DNA of 64,000 bases from Candidatus Hydrogenedentota bacterium (GTDB lineage Bacteria; Hydrogenedentota; Hydrogenedentia; Hydrogenedentales; JAEUWI01), in NCBI GenBank assembly GCA_016791475.1, contig JAEUWI010000011.1:62001-126000 (forward strand). The letters run 5' to 3'. Positions 36,795 through 46,568 of this stretch are shown here, one piece after another. Position 1 is the first letter of the stretch. Each line of letters opens with the position of its first letter. The translations under genes were made by a program, and so were the position numbers. The notes under the pieces were generated by a model. It saw only the letters and a program-made list of their open reading frames with translations, made no database searches and was not told where the DNA came from.

Positions 36795-38465
36795 ATGTCA
36801 CTGTCTGCTAGAGCTTGCATGACCGGAAAGACGCGAATATTGGTTGTGGATGACAATCGCCAGATCCAGGCGCTCCTTACCGAGCTTCTGGGAGTGGCGG
36901 GCCATGTCACGCGCGCGGCGGCCTCCTGCGAGGAAGCTCGCGCGCTCATCGATCAAGAAGCGTTCTCCTGCGCCCTCATTGATCTCGGCCTCCCCGACGG
37001 AAACGGCCTGGAATTATTGCCTTATATACGTGAACGGCAGCCCCTGCTGGTACCGGTCATTCTCACCGGCGATGGCCGGGCCGAGACCATTATTGAAACC
37101 ATGCGCGCGGGCGCTTTTGATTTCCTCATCAAACCTTTTGTATCCGCCTCGCTCCATGCGGCGATCAACCGGGCCCAGGAGTACCACGACGTACTCCGTG
37201 AACGAGACGAACTGGTGCAACTACTTTCCGACGAACGCGAACAATTGAAGGTGCGGGTGGAAGAGGCAACGGCCGATCTCCGGCAATACGCCAGCCACTG
37301 CGAATTGGTCAGCGCGCGGCTGCGCTCCCTGGTGAGGCTGACGCAGGTCGCCGCCAATCTCTATACCGACGAGACTGTGTTCCGCAGCATCATCGAAGAA
37401 CTCGAAAAATACATCCCGCTGCAATGCGTCGCTCTCGATTCCGCCACCGGGCACAAATTCCTTGCCGCCTGGCGCAACGGCGGCGACGAGATACACGTCA
37501 TCGCCGTGGACGATGTCGATCTCTCCGCGCACAATGGCCGCTTTGAAGACAGCCCCGAAGAGCGCCTCCGCCGTCTGGTCGAGCGCCATGCCCACCTGGA
37601 AACGCCCGGCTCCGCCGCCTATATCTACCCCCAGAGCTACTGGGGAAAGCCCGCGTGCACCGTGGCCTTCTTCCTCGACGGCTCCTTCACGGTCGACGCG
37701 GACTGCGACCAGTTTCTCAGCATGTGCGCCCACTTCCTCGGCTTCGAATGGCAGGATGCACGGCTCTCGCTCCACGCCACCCAGCAGGCCAGCCTCGGCA
37801 ATATCGCCCTGGAAATCTCAAAAGGCCTCATCCAGGGGCTCACCGCCATACGCACCACCGCCGACTTCGTCAGCGAGACCCCCATCAGCGATGAAGCCGC
37901 CGAAGGCCTGAAACTCATCCGCGACAGCGTGGATGGACTCCACAACCAGATCAAAGATTTCCGCCAGCTCTCCATGCCCCACAAGGAATCGGTGGAAACG
38001 GTCCAGCTCTCGGAATATATCGACCAGGCCGTGGACATGATCGCGCGCGCCCTGCAGAATCGCGGCATCACCATCAACCGCGATTACGACGAAGATTGCG
38101 AGTGCGTGCTCATGAACGGGGCAAGCCTCGCGAGAACCTTCCTCGACCTCATCGCCGCCGCCGTGCGCACCGTGGCCGACGGCGGGCAGATCCATCTCGC
38201 CGTTTCCGGCATGGAGCCCAATCATATTCTCGTCCAGATCCGGCACGACGCCGTCACGGGCGAGCTCTTTGGCGTTCCCCGCGACGGGGGAGAGGTGCCC
38301 ATCCTGATCGAAAGCCACCCCCAGTTCATCCTCGCTTTGCGAACCATTCAGAGCTGCGGCGGAAAACTACTGTTGAAATATGAGGAAGGCACGGGACGGG
38401 CCTTCAGCATTATCCTGCCCCGAAACCCCCTGCGCGCACACCGTCCGACTGAGGTGCTCACGTGA
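36795..38465 (+). CDS. Receiver-GAF-like-histidine-kinase-like protein lacking the phospho-accepting His
   Basis: A protein of 556 residues. Residues 13-130 are a receiver domain with Asp19/Asp20, phospho-accepting Asp63 (ALIDLGLPDGNG) and the FLIKPF lysine. A coiled coil (about 130-170) and a GAF-like region (about 185-330) follow. The kinase-like part starts ASLGNIALEISKGLIQGL; in true kinases this block reads ASLG..A..(A)HE(I/L).NPL, and here the His is Lys343. The ATP-binding half is also poor: LDLIAAAVRTVADGG has no N-box Asn and the glycine-rich box is reduced to GTGRAFSI. So it is probably a pseudokinase that scaffolds or senses. Its stop overlaps the next gene by four bases (GTGA). 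Confidence 0.8.
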   Translation: MSLSARACMTGKTRILVVDDNRQIQALLTELLGVAGHVTRAAASCEEARALIDQEAFSCALIDLGLPDGNGLELLPYIRERQPLLVPVILTGDGRAETIIETMRAGAFDFLIKPFVSASLHAAINRAQEYHDVLRERDELVQLLSDEREQLKVRVEEATADLRQYASHCELVSARLRSLVRLTQVAANLYTDETVFRSIIEELEKYIPLQCVALDSATGHKFLAAWRNGGDEIHVIAVDDVDLSAHNGRFEDSPEERLRRLVERHAHLETPGSAAYIYPQSYWGKPACTVAFFLDGSFTVDADCDQFLSMCAHFLGFEWQDARLSLHATQQASLGNIALEISKGLIQGLTAIRTTADFVSETPISDEAAEGLKLIRDSVDGLHNQIKDFRQLSMPHKESVETVQLSEYIDQAVDMIARALQNRGITINRDYDEDCECVLMNGASLARTFLDLIAAAVRTVADGGQIHLAVSGMEPNHILVQIRHDAVTGELFGVPRDGGEVPILIESHPQFILALRTIQSCGGKLLLKYEEGTGRAFSIILPRNPLRAHRPTEVLT

Positions 38466-39856
38466 CGACCACGCCTTTGCCCCAACGGTCCGCCGCGCCC
38501 GACTCCGGGCGCGTGCGCCAGAAACTCCTTGTGGTCGACACCGACCCCGGCGTCTGCTGGTCCCTCGAAAAGGGGCTGGGACTCTCCGGCTATGACGTCT
38601 CCACCGTAAACAACGCCGCCCACGCCATCCAGCGCGCACGGGCGGAGTCATTCGCGGGCGTCCTCCTCGAAATCATGCCGGAGGCCGGACTCACCGTCGA
38701 GACCCTGTCCCAGTTGCTGGACCAGGAAGCCGCGCCGAGTGTGGTCTGCGTTTCTATCGACGCGCCGCCGACCATCGTAATCGACTGCATGCGCCGCGGC
38801 GCAACCGACTTCCTCGTGAAGCCCTTCAGCCTCGCCGAAGTCCGCGCCGCCATCGCCAAGGCCATCGCACCGCAGAAATCGCCCGGCGCCGATGCGGACG
38901 AGCCCGTGGAAGAGTCACCCGAACTCGCCGCCTCCCTGCTCGTGGGCGTCAGCCCCCCCATGCAGGAGTTGCGCACCGTCATCAAGCAAGTCGCCCAGAC
39001 CGATCTCAATTGCCTCATCCGCGGCCAGAGCGGCGCGGGCAAAGACGTGATCGCCCGCGAGATCCACCGCCTGTCCAAGCGGAACGAGAAGCCCCTCATC
39101 AAGGTCAATTGCAGCGCACTTCCCGAGCAGCTTCTTGAAAGCGAGCTCTTTGGTTACGAAAAAGGCGCCTTCACCGGCGCCATCGCCGCCAAGCCCGGCC
39201 GCTTCAGCCTGGCCGACAAGGGCGTCATCTTCCTGGACGAGATCTGCGAGATGCACCCCAACCTCCAGGCCAAGCTGCTGCAGGTCATCGAGCACAAGGA
39301 ATTCACCAAGCTCGGCGGGCGCCAGTCCGTGAAGGTGGATGTGCAGATCATCGCCGCCTCCAACGCCGATATCGAAGCCAAGACCAAAGACGGCAGCTTT
39401 CGGCAGGACCTGTATTTCCGACTCAACGAAGTCTGCATCTGGGCACCGCCGCTGAACAACCGCAAGGAAGACATTCCACTGCTGGTCAAGCACTTCACGA
39501 AAAAGTACAGCAATTTCACCGGAAACCGGCCCTTCCAGGTCACTGGCGAGGATCTGACGCGCCTCACGGAACGCGACTGGAACGGAAACGTCCGCGAACT
39601 CGAGAGCACCATCAAGCGGTGGCTCGTTCTGGGCAAGACCGACATTACGCCTCCCCCGATCGCGCCCGCCCGCGTGTCCGCACCGGCGCAGTCGCCCGGC
39701 GTTCCCGCACAGGACCGGGAGTACTCCCCCGAGGAAATCCTTCAGGCCCTCGACCAGAACCAGTGGAACCGCCGCAAGGCCGCGGAATCCCTCGACATCA
39801 GTTACCAGTCGCTGCGCAGGCGGATCGAAAAGTTTAAACTCGACCAGCGCCGCTGA
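38462..39856 (+). CDS. NtrC-type sigma-54 activator with a Glu in place of the receiver's phospho-Asp
   Basis: A protein of 464 residues with a GTG start overlapping the previous stop. The receiver (about 20-135) has VVDTDPG with Asp26/Asp28, and the lysine in FLVKPF, but the phosphorylation-site block reads GVLLEIMPEAG, with Glu70 where Asp is expected. The AAA+ domain has Walker A GQSGAGKD (191-198), the sigma-54-contacting GAFTGA (238-243) and Walker B VIFLDE (258-263), all intact. The C-terminus is a Fis-type helix-turn-helix (NRRKAAESLDISYQSLRRRI). Glu can mimic phospho-Asp, so the protein may be always active or controlled by protein contact with the pseudokinase. It probably regulates the polysaccharide locus that follows; this is from position. 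Confidence 0.88.
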   Translation: MTTTPLPQRSAAPDSGRVRQKLLVVDTDPGVCWSLEKGLGLSGYDVSTVNNAAHAIQRARAESFAGVLLEIMPEAGLTVETLSQLLDQEAAPSVVCVSIDAPPTIVIDCMRRGATDFLVKPFSLAEVRAAIAKAIAPQKSPGADADEPVEESPELAASLLVGVSPPMQELRTVIKQVAQTDLNCLIRGQSGAGKDVIAREIHRLSKRNEKPLIKVNCSALPEQLLESELFGYEKGAFTGAIAAKPGRFSLADKGVIFLDEICEMHPNLQAKLLQVIEHKEFTKLGGRQSVKVDVQIIAASNADIEAKTKDGSFRQDLYFRLNEVCIWAPPLNNRKEDIPLLVKHFTKKYSNFTGNRPFQVTGEDLTRLTERDWNGNVRELESTIKRWLVLGKTDITPPPIAPARVSAPAQSPGVPAQDREYSPEEILQALDQNQWNRRKAAESLDISYQSLRRRIEKFKLDQRR

Positions 39857-39955
39857 TTACCCGCCGGGAGAAGGCCCCCAAATGCATTGCGAATTCCCCC
39901 CTCGACCTGAAGCACAAGTCCATCGAACCGGCCGGACCGGCCATCCCCCGCGCCC

Positions 39956-41368
39956 ATGAAGGAAGCGATCTTCTTCGGCGGCTTCCTTTGCTGCGTCCCC
40001 GTCGGCATCTTTCTCGCCGTCACGTTCCCCAAGATTCACAAAGCGGTATTCTTCGCCCTCGTCCTCGGAACCACCAACACCGGCGGCCTTTTCGGGCTGC
40101 CGCTGGACATTAACTTCCTCAGCCGGGAATGGTACCGGGGCACCACCCGAGGCATCGAAGTCTCCTACCTCGACCTCCTCGCCATCATCCTGCTCTTCAG
40201 CACCCTCATCGTGCGCCACCGCGAGGGCAGGCGGATATTCTTCTGGCCCGCGAGCCTGGGATGGATGCTCGCCTACCTCGGTTATGCATGCCTCCATACC
40301 CTGGCCCTGGCCGACCCGAAAATCTTCTCGCTCTTCGAAATTTCAAAAACGATTCGCGGCATCTTCATCTTCGTGACCGTGGCGCTCTATGTGCGGAGCA
40401 TGAAAGACCTCGAACTGTTTATCTGGGCGCTCTGCACCGCCATTGGCTACGAGGCCTTCGTCTGCCTGCGCGACCGCTATATCTACCATATCCACCGTAT
40501 TCGGGGAACCCTGGGCCACCCCAACAGCCTTTCCATGTACATGGTCATTCTTGTCCCCATCATGATCACCACCGCCCTCTCAAGAACCAAGACACCGCTT
40601 CGCATCGCCTGCTGCCTCGGCTTCCTCGCCTGCGCGGGCTGCGTCATCCTGACCATCAGCCGAACCGGATTCGCCACCCTTGTCCTCGTCTCCGTGTGCT
40701 GCGGGCTCGTGGCCATGGGACTGCGCTTCTCGATCCGGAATGTCGCCATCGTCCTGTTCGCCGCCGTGCTCTTCATCTTCGTGCTGGCCAAGTCCTGGGA
40801 CCAGATTGAAAGCCGCATGTTGAGCCAATCCTACGAGGACGAGTTCGGCGAGGATTCCTTCGGGGGGCGCGGCATGTACGTGAAGTACCTCAAAGCCATC
40901 ATGGCCGACAAGCCGCTCGGGGTGGGACTCAACAACTGGTCCTACCGCGTTACCAACGACTACGCCGCTTCCCTCGGGGTTATCTACAACCCCTACATCG
41001 GCACGGACATCCCCCCCAGCCAGGATCTTCGCGGGCTGGTCAACACCATGGGCGGAGCCCAGACCGCGCCGGCCCACAATATTTTTATCATCACCCTCGG
41101 CGAACTCGGCTGGCCCGGCTTCATTTTCTTCTGCGGGATGCTGGGCTCCTGGCTCTACATGAGCGTCACCTATCTGCCAAAGCGGACCGAGGCCCTGGTC
41201 TCACGCTACGGGCTCGCCGCCTTTTTTGCCGTGCTCGCCATTATCTTCCAGGGCCTGACCGAATGGGTCTTCCGCCTGACCCCCATCTTCATCCAGGTCC
41301 ATGTTATCGCCGGTGTCCTGGCCGCCCTTTATCACGGACGCGATCGCACAAAGCCGTCGCGCGCCTAA
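39956..41368 (+). CDS. O-antigen ligase/polymerase-family (Wzy/WaaL-like) membrane protein
   Basis: A protein of 470 residues with about ten to twelve hydrophobic segments. The family blocks are seen in RIRGTLGHPNSLSMYM, LTISRTGFATL (the conserved S-R-[ST]-G), the large periplasmic loop between about residues 290 and 365 with GVGLNNW and AHNIFIITLGELGWPG. It links or polymerises glycan chains on the periplasmic side of the inner membrane. It lies 100 bp after the sigma-54 activator in the same direction and ends in a 4-bp convergent overlap with the sulfotransferase gene. The locus suggests exopolysaccharide, but a lipid-linked O-antigen cannot be excluded. Confidence 0.85.
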   Translation: MKEAIFFGGFLCCVPVGIFLAVTFPKIHKAVFFALVLGTTNTGGLFGLPLDINFLSREWYRGTTRGIEVSYLDLLAIILLFSTLIVRHREGRRIFFWPASLGWMLAYLGYACLHTLALADPKIFSLFEISKTIRGIFIFVTVALYVRSMKDLELFIWALCTAIGYEAFVCLRDRYIYHIHRIRGTLGHPNSLSMYMVILVPIMITTALSRTKTPLRIACCLGFLACAGCVILTISRTGFATLVLVSVCCGLVAMGLRFSIRNVAIVLFAAVLFIFVLAKSWDQIESRMLSQSYEDEFGEDSFGGRGMYVKYLKAIMADKPLGVGLNNWSYRVTNDYAASLGVIYNPYIGTDIPPSQDLRGLVNTMGGAQTAPAHNIFIITLGELGWPGFIFFCGMLGSWLYMSVTYLPKRTEALVSRYGLAAFFAVLAIIFQGLTEWVFRLTPIFIQVHVIAGVLAALYHGRDRTKPSRA

Positions 41369-42198
41369 ACGCTCCACTCTGAAAAATCCCGCCCCGCCAC
41401 TTCGCGAAGGCGCGCGATATCGTCTTGAAGCAAGGCCCGGATTTCCTCGCGTTTCTCGTCCGAAAGCAGGGGTTGCAGCCGCTGCTCCGGCTTGCGCGCC
41501 GTCATCCGACTGTACGCCGTCGCAAGCGGGACCGGAACCAGCGGTTTCCAGCGGCTCTTGAAGGGCACCTTGTGCATCACCTTGCCCAGGGCGTTCCGCT
41601 CATACTTGTCCACCGATCGGTTGTGAACCAGCGCCCAGTCTTTACCCACAAAGCCATCCTCCACGCCCAGAAAACGAAACACCTTCTGGATCGTGCCCAC
41701 CTTGTCCCGGACCAGCTCCTCCAGAGTCAGGATCTGGATCTGTTCCATGGGAAAAAAATCCAGAAACGCTGAAAGCTGAAAATGGTAACTGCTGGAAAGT
41801 ACATAGTCGCTGCCGGGCAACTCGTCCAGGACCGCCTGAAAATCCCGCTGCTCCAGCCCCATCAGGCTCAACTGGGTAAAATGCGACACCACGCGCTCCA
41901 CCGGATCGCGTAAGAGATAGAGCAATTTGAGATTCGGGTTCATTGCGTGGATGCGCCCCGGGACCCCGGCGTACTTGTGGCGCTGCGTATAGCCCACCGA
42001 AGACTCCCCGCGGATGGCCGCACTCTTCGAAAAATGGGATTCATACCAATCGAATCCCTTGTTCCAGCGGCGCTCTTCGATGAAGAAATCCAACTCTTTC
42101 GGGGAGGACATGGAAATATCGGGATGCTCGTCGAGATAGTGATGCAAGCTGCTCGTGCCACTCTTCATCGCCCCAATCATGATGAAATTTGGAAGCAT
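41365..42198 (-). CDS. Sulfotransferase family protein
   Basis: A protein of 277 residues. The PAPS 5'-phosphosulfate loop is seen near the N-terminus (FIMIGAMKSGTSSLHHYL, with Lys12-Ser-Gly-Thr), and the 3'-phosphate-binding block is LLRDPVERVVSHFTQL. It resembles heparan-sulfate-type and bacterial carbohydrate sulfotransferases that move sulfate from PAPS to a sugar. The ATG at 42198 aligns with the family start and has AGGAAAGG upstream; an in-frame start 99 bp earlier is rejected. It is the last gene of the leftward polysaccharide cluster, so the glycan is probably sulfated, which fits the sulfatase at 8916-10148 in the same genome. Confidence 0.88.
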   Translation of the reverse strand: MLPNFIMIGAMKSGTSSLHHYLDEHPDISMSSPKELDFFIEERRWNKGFDWYESHFSKSAAIRGESSVGYTQRHKYAGVPGRIHAMNPNLKLLYLLRDPVERVVSHFTQLSLMGLEQRDFQAVLDELPGSDYVLSSSYHFQLSAFLDFFPMEQIQILTLEELVRDKVGTIQKVFRFLGVEDGFVGKDWALVHNRSVDKYERNALGKVMHKVPFKSRWKPLVPVPLATAYSRMTARKPEQRLQPLLSDEKREEIRALLQDDIARLREVAGRDFSEWSV

Positions 42199-42327
42199 GC
42201 TTTCAACCTTTCCTACTGTCTGACAACGCGCGCCCGCGCCACGCCGCGGGACCCGCCGGAGTCGCCGCATTCGAGCCCCTCCCGGCCGCTCAAACACCCG
42301 ATGCCAACTCCCGAGCCGACTGCGGAG

Positions 42328-43536
42328 CTATCCGGCAATCGCCTTGGACAACAGCACCTTCGCCGAGGCCAGTCGCTCCAGCCCCTCCGTCTGCACCGAT
42401 TCCGCCCGCGCGCGGTAGGCCTCGGGGGACTCCAACATGCGCGTCACCTCGCGCCTCAACGCGCCAAAGTCACAGTCGTCCACGCTGCCCACGGGCACAA
42501 GCCCGAAGTGGGCCAGGAAATTATCCACCTTGGACCCCCGTGCAATTCCGACGATGGGAACACCCACGATCGAAGAGAGAATAAGCAGATGCAAACGGCT
42601 GCTCACCACAACCGACATGCGCTCCGCCACCGCAAGTATCTCGGACGGCTGGTATTCGCCCGTGAGCACCGTAATCTGCTGGCGATGAACCATTCGTCCG
42701 GCCAGCCGCGCCATCAGCGCCGAGTCGGTCAACGGATTCATCGGGATGGCTACGATGTGGGCCCCCGTTGAAAAGGCGAGTTCATCCAGGCAATTCGCCA
42801 GCTCTCGCTCCTTCGTGATCGCCGCCTGGGCCGAAACGCAAAGGCCGATCTTCGAGCGCGCGCTCTGGAGAAGCTCCAGCACGCCCGGCGCCAGGGGGAT
42901 CTGGTCCAGCGAATCCGGCTTCAACAGGATGGCCGAGTCCGCGCCCACATGCAATTCGCGGGTCACGCCGCTCCGCACCACTTCCGCCCGGCTCTGCGTG
43001 TCGCGGAGGATAACCAGATCCGCCCGCTGCAGACACTCGGCGATCTTCCGCCGGCTCCGCGCGTCCCGGCGTTTTTCTTCCATGCTGATCGCGTCCACGA
43101 GGCCCAGACTGATCAGACTCGCGAGCTTCAACACTTTCTGCGAACGCCCCGGTTGCACCCGGTGAAAGGCCGGATTCAATTCGTCATTCATGCCCACGCC
43201 CCAGAGGATCGTCTTCTTCCCGAGCGATTGGGCCACCTGCATCAGCGCGGGTGTTACGTGGGGATAATCGGAAAGACCGGTCGCCCCGCACCACACGAAG
43301 CAGTCGTGGGCGTCGATGAGCGCCCGCGTCTCTTCGGGCGATACATCGTTGAAAAAACCCAGGAGTCGGCAGGTCTTTATGCCCAGACGCGCCGCCGTCC
43401 GCTCGGGGTCGTTCGTGCTCGCCGTAAGCTCGGCCCCGGGAAAGACCTCGCGAAAAATCGCCACCGCGCATTCAAGAATGGCTTCATCGCCGACATTCTC
43501 GCATCCGAACGGGACACCCGCTAGCAGTATACGCAT
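42328..43536 (-). CDS. Polysaccharide pyruvyl transferase family protein (CsaB/WcaK-like)
   Basis: A protein of 402 residues. Seen: RILLAGVPFGCENVGDEAIL at the N-terminus (the family's G..N.GDEA block), GVGMNDELNP, ILRDTQSRAEVVRSG, GADSAILL, and SSRLHLLILSSIVGVPIVGI with KVDNFL near the end. All are typical of enzymes that transfer a pyruvate ketal from phosphoenolpyruvate to a sugar. The ATG at 43536 is chosen from GGAGAGGG just upstream and the family start. It lies between the flippase and the sulfotransferase. Pyruvyl and sulfate groups would both add negative charge to the product. Confidence 0.88.
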   Translation of the reverse strand: MRILLAGVPFGCENVGDEAILECAVAIFREVFPGAELTASTNDPERTAARLGIKTCRLLGFFNDVSPEETRALIDAHDCFVWCGATGLSDYPHVTPALMQVAQSLGKKTILWGVGMNDELNPAFHRVQPGRSQKVLKLASLISLGLVDAISMEEKRRDARSRRKIAECLQRADLVILRDTQSRAEVVRSGVTRELHVGADSAILLKPDSLDQIPLAPGVLELLQSARSKIGLCVSAQAAITKERELANCLDELAFSTGAHIVAIPMNPLTDSALMARLAGRMVHRQQITVLTGEYQPSEILAVAERMSVVVSSRLHLLILSSIVGVPIVGIARGSKVDNFLAHFGLVPVGSVDDCDFGALRREVTRMLESPEAYRARAESVQTEGLERLASAKVLLSKAIAG

Positions 43537-43765
43537 GTATTCCCTCTCCAATAGGGGCCTTCTCCCGCCCGGGGCTGCGGGTCGAGGGCGGCGCCGCCCT
43601 GGCCAATATTCCGCATGAAATTCACTCCCCAAACAAGAAAAACGATACTTTGGCTGAATGTTGATGTGACGCCCGTTCCGAAAAATCGGCCCCGGACCCA
43701 TAGATGCGTTGGATACCCGGATGTTGGGCGGTTCACTCGCGCGGGTGGAAGGAGCGAAAATGGGC

Positions 43766-45301
43766 TCATTTTCGCCTCATCGAAAACATCCGCTGGATGT
43801 CCTCCAGATCCCGTTGGCGTGCTGCAAAGACGTATAAACATGTTACATAGGCCACGCTGCCCAATGCAAGGGTTCCAAAGACGCCGATCAACGTGTCGGT
43901 GCCCAGCAGTACGCCGCTCCCCAGATAGACCGGCGCGGCACACAGCGCCGGCACCACACCCGGCCACAGCACCTCGCCAAACCACTCGCCCTTTGTGATC
44001 GAAAGCGTACTGCGCGACAGCGGCCAGATCGTCAGGGGATAGCAGATCGCCGCCGAAATGGCGGTGGCCGCGCAACTCCCGATCGCGCCATAACCCAGCC
44101 ACCCCACGAAAACGAATGTCAACACCAGATTGAAAACATTCGCCCCCAGCACCAGCAGGCAGAAATCCCGCGGCTTTCCAATCGCCTCCACAATGGTGGA
44201 AAAGACCACCGAGGGCACCACCACCAGAAAGCCCAGGAAGTTGATCTGAATCAACAGGGGCGCAAGCCAGAGCTCGTCTTCGATGTAGAACTTGATCAGC
44301 GGATAGGCCAGCAAGGCCAGTGGAAGCCCCGGCAGCAGGAAGGCCCACAGCGCCACCCGGTTGCCCCGGAGAAAGGCGGAGCGGAGCCGCTCGTTTTCAC
44401 GACCCGCGTGCATCGCGATCAGGGACGGATTGATCGTTCGCTTGGCCATATTGAGCGTGTACCACAGGTGCTGGAAGGGCAACGACGCGATGTTGTAGCA
44501 CGCGATGTCCCACGCGGTGGAGAAGGCGTTCAGCACGATCGGATCCAGCGCGTTGCGGATCGTAAGCCCCAGGACCATGAGGAACTGCCAGCCCCCGAAG
44601 CTGATGATATCCCGAGAGATGGACCAGTCAATCGCGGACCGCCGGAATCGGAGCGACTTCACCAGCGACATGGATATCGGTGTAGCCACAGCCAGCAGCA
44701 GAAACTCCCCCGCCACCGTGGCCGCCGTCACCCACAGCACCCGCGTGCTGATCCCGAAAATAAGCCCGAACAGCAGCGCGATACGGAAAAGCGTTGCGCC
44801 GATGTTAATCACGTTCTGAAGAATGAACCGCTGCCGGACGAAAAAGCCCACGCCGAAAGGGGCCGCGGGCAGGCGCAGCGCCGCCGTGAACATCAGCGCG
44901 GCCAGCATCACCTGCGCATCCCACACCCGGTCGGGTGGAATATTCAGAAAGTGCTCGATCTTCCACGCGAAGAGCCAGCCCCCCGCCAGAAAGACCAGAC
45001 CCGCGCCCAGCAGGATCGGAAACATGGTCGAACAGATCCGGGTCACCCCCTCGTCATCGCCCTTCGCATAGGCCTCGGTGATATAGCGCCCTATCCCCCC
45101 GGTCAGCACCACCGTGGTCAGCGGCGTGAAGGCCATCACCGCGTAGAGCACCGGCAAAATGGCGTACTCTTCCTTCGATATCTCCAGAATCAAATGGCGC
45201 TGCAACCAGAACAGCACCGTGATGCTCAGGACCTGGGCAACGGCGGATCCCACGAAATTGATGGCGACCACCTTCTTGCTGATGGCTATTCGCTCGCTCA
45301 T
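43766..45301 (-). CDS. Polysaccharide flippase (Wzx/MATE-like, MOP superfamily)
   Basis: A protein of 511 residues with about 12-14 predicted membrane segments throughout and the N-terminal pattern of polysaccharide-export MOP proteins (INFVGSAVAQVLSITVLFWLQ; LTGGIGRYITEAYAKGD). It should flip lipid-linked repeat units across the inner membrane for the O-antigen ligase-like enzyme at 39956. The Shine-Dalgarno is weak (GAAGG). A 229-bp gap with no clear terminator separates it from the pyruvyl transferase gene, and it follows the phosphatase-fold gene by 67 bp. Confidence 0.85.
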   Translation of the reverse strand: MSERIAISKKVVAINFVGSAVAQVLSITVLFWLQRHLILEISKEEYAILPVLYAVMAFTPLTTVVLTGGIGRYITEAYAKGDDEGVTRICSTMFPILLGAGLVFLAGGWLFAWKIEHFLNIPPDRVWDAQVMLAALMFTAALRLPAAPFGVGFFVRQRFILQNVINIGATLFRIALLFGLIFGISTRVLWVTAATVAGEFLLLAVATPISMSLVKSLRFRRSAIDWSISRDIISFGGWQFLMVLGLTIRNALDPIVLNAFSTAWDIACYNIASLPFQHLWYTLNMAKRTINPSLIAMHAGRENERLRSAFLRGNRVALWAFLLPGLPLALLAYPLIKFYIEDELWLAPLLIQINFLGFLVVVPSVVFSTIVEAIGKPRDFCLLVLGANVFNLVLTFVFVGWLGYGAIGSCAATAISAAICYPLTIWPLSRSTLSITKGEWFGEVLWPGVVPALCAAPVYLGSGVLLGTDTLIGVFGTLALGSVAYVTCLYVFAARQRDLEDIQRMFSMRRK

Positions 45302-45368
45302 GGCGGGAGCGCCTTCGATGTCCGGACACGACGACCCGCCGCCCGGGCGCGCGCATCGCCCGACTCCT

Positions 45369-46541
45369 TCAATGCGAAGCCTCCACGGACGCCGGCGAGG
45401 TCGCGTCGTCGCGCATCAGCGCATAGAGATCCTCCAGGCCGCGGGGCACCTGCTTCAGCGGAACGCTCGACATGAACGATGCGGTCGAATCCTTATCGTG
45501 GGGGGCAAATCCGTGCATCCCCGCCAGCGGCTTCACGCCCATGTGGCTCGGACAGATCAGCACGCCCGGGTCCACCAGAAAGAAAAGCTCGCCATAGGTC
45601 TGGCCCGGAAAGTCGCAGCCGTAAGACGCGAGCTCTTCGTCCGTCATAATGTGGCCCCTGGGCTCTTCACGCAGGGCCGCTTCGATCTTTTCGCGAACGC
45701 CCGGCTTGAGGAACCAGAAGCGGCCCATCGTGCTGTCGTAAGCAGCGGCATAGTCTTCGCCAAAGGTCAGCCCCAGCTTTTCGATGCGGCCCATAACATC
45801 GCAGACTTCCTTGATGTCGGTCATGCCGTGATCGGAGAAGAGAAACAGGCTCACCTCGCCGTAGTGCGCCACCGCCTTCTCGTACAGCCCGCGGATCTCC
45901 CGCTCGTACCACGCGATGTGCCGCGTGCACTCCTGCGACTGCGTGCCGTATTGATGAAGTATGGCGTCCAGCCGACCCAGAAAAAGATACACGAAGCGTA
46001 CGCTTTCGGATTCGATCGCGCGCGACACTTCCGCCATACTCTCCGGCTCGTTATACCCCTCCGGACGGCAGTAGGGAATCTGCCGCTCCTTCAAGAAATC
46101 GAAGATCGTGGCCTGGCCCCCGTTGATACCGCCCGGCTCGAAAATATTCGCCTGCTCCGTGTAGTTGAAGAGATGCAGCTTCTTGAAGGGCATGTTGTAA
46201 AGCTGAAAATAGCCCGTGAAGCCATGTACCCGCTTCATGATCTGGCTCAGCTTTCCCCGCACCCGCCCGCGCTGCATGATCGACTTGGGGAGCAGGCTGA
46301 AATACCGATAATTCTTAAAGGGCGAGTTCTTCGGGTCGTAGGCAAAGAACGCAAAGTGCCCGTGCTCCCGCGGGAGCTTGCCCGTGAGAATCGTAGGATC
46401 GCACGTGGAACTGTAGCCGAAGATCGTGTTCAACGGCGCCTTCACCGCAAGGATATCGTCTAGAAAGGGATGGCGCTGAAGCACTTCCCACCCCAGCGCA
46501 TCAATAAAGACGCACAGGGTCAGTTTTTTTTGATCATTCAT
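45369..46541 (-). CDS. Alkaline-phosphatase-superfamily protein (phosphodiesterase/NPP-like) in the polysaccharide locus
   Basis: A protein of 390 residues with no signal peptide or membrane segment seen, so probably cytoplasmic. Metal-binding and nucleophile blocks: CVFIDALGW (Asp14), GYSSTCDPTILTGKLPREHG where the Ser/Thr nucleophile should lie, FLFSDHGMTD and GMHGFAPHD. This pattern fits type I phosphodiesterase/nucleotide pyrophosphatase enzymes. The ATG at 46541 has GGAG six bases upstream. In this setting it could hydrolyse a nucleotide-sugar or transfer a phospho-group; neither is shown. Proteins of this type are found in glycan loci of other bacteria. Confidence 0.8.
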   Translation of the reverse strand: MNDQKKLTLCVFIDALGWEVLQRHPFLDDILAVKAPLNTIFGYSSTCDPTILTGKLPREHGHFAFFAYDPKNSPFKNYRYFSLLPKSIMQRGRVRGKLSQIMKRVHGFTGYFQLYNMPFKKLHLFNYTEQANIFEPGGINGGQATIFDFLKERQIPYCRPEGYNEPESMAEVSRAIESESVRFVYLFLGRLDAILHQYGTQSQECTRHIAWYEREIRGLYEKAVAHYGEVSLFLFSDHGMTDIKEVCDVMGRIEKLGLTFGEDYAAAYDSTMGRFWFLKPGVREKIEAALREEPRGHIMTDEELASYGCDFPGQTYGELFFLVDPGVLICPSHMGVKPLAGMHGFAPHDKDSTASFMSSVPLKQVPRGLEDLYALMRDDATSPASVEASH

Positions 46542-46568
46542 GCCAATCTCCAAGTGCTACGCGGTCTC

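Noticed and set aside
43537-43765. Sigma-54 promoter in the gap before the pyruvyl transferase gene
   Set aside because: A TTGGC was present, but the GC of the -12 element was missing at the right spacing.
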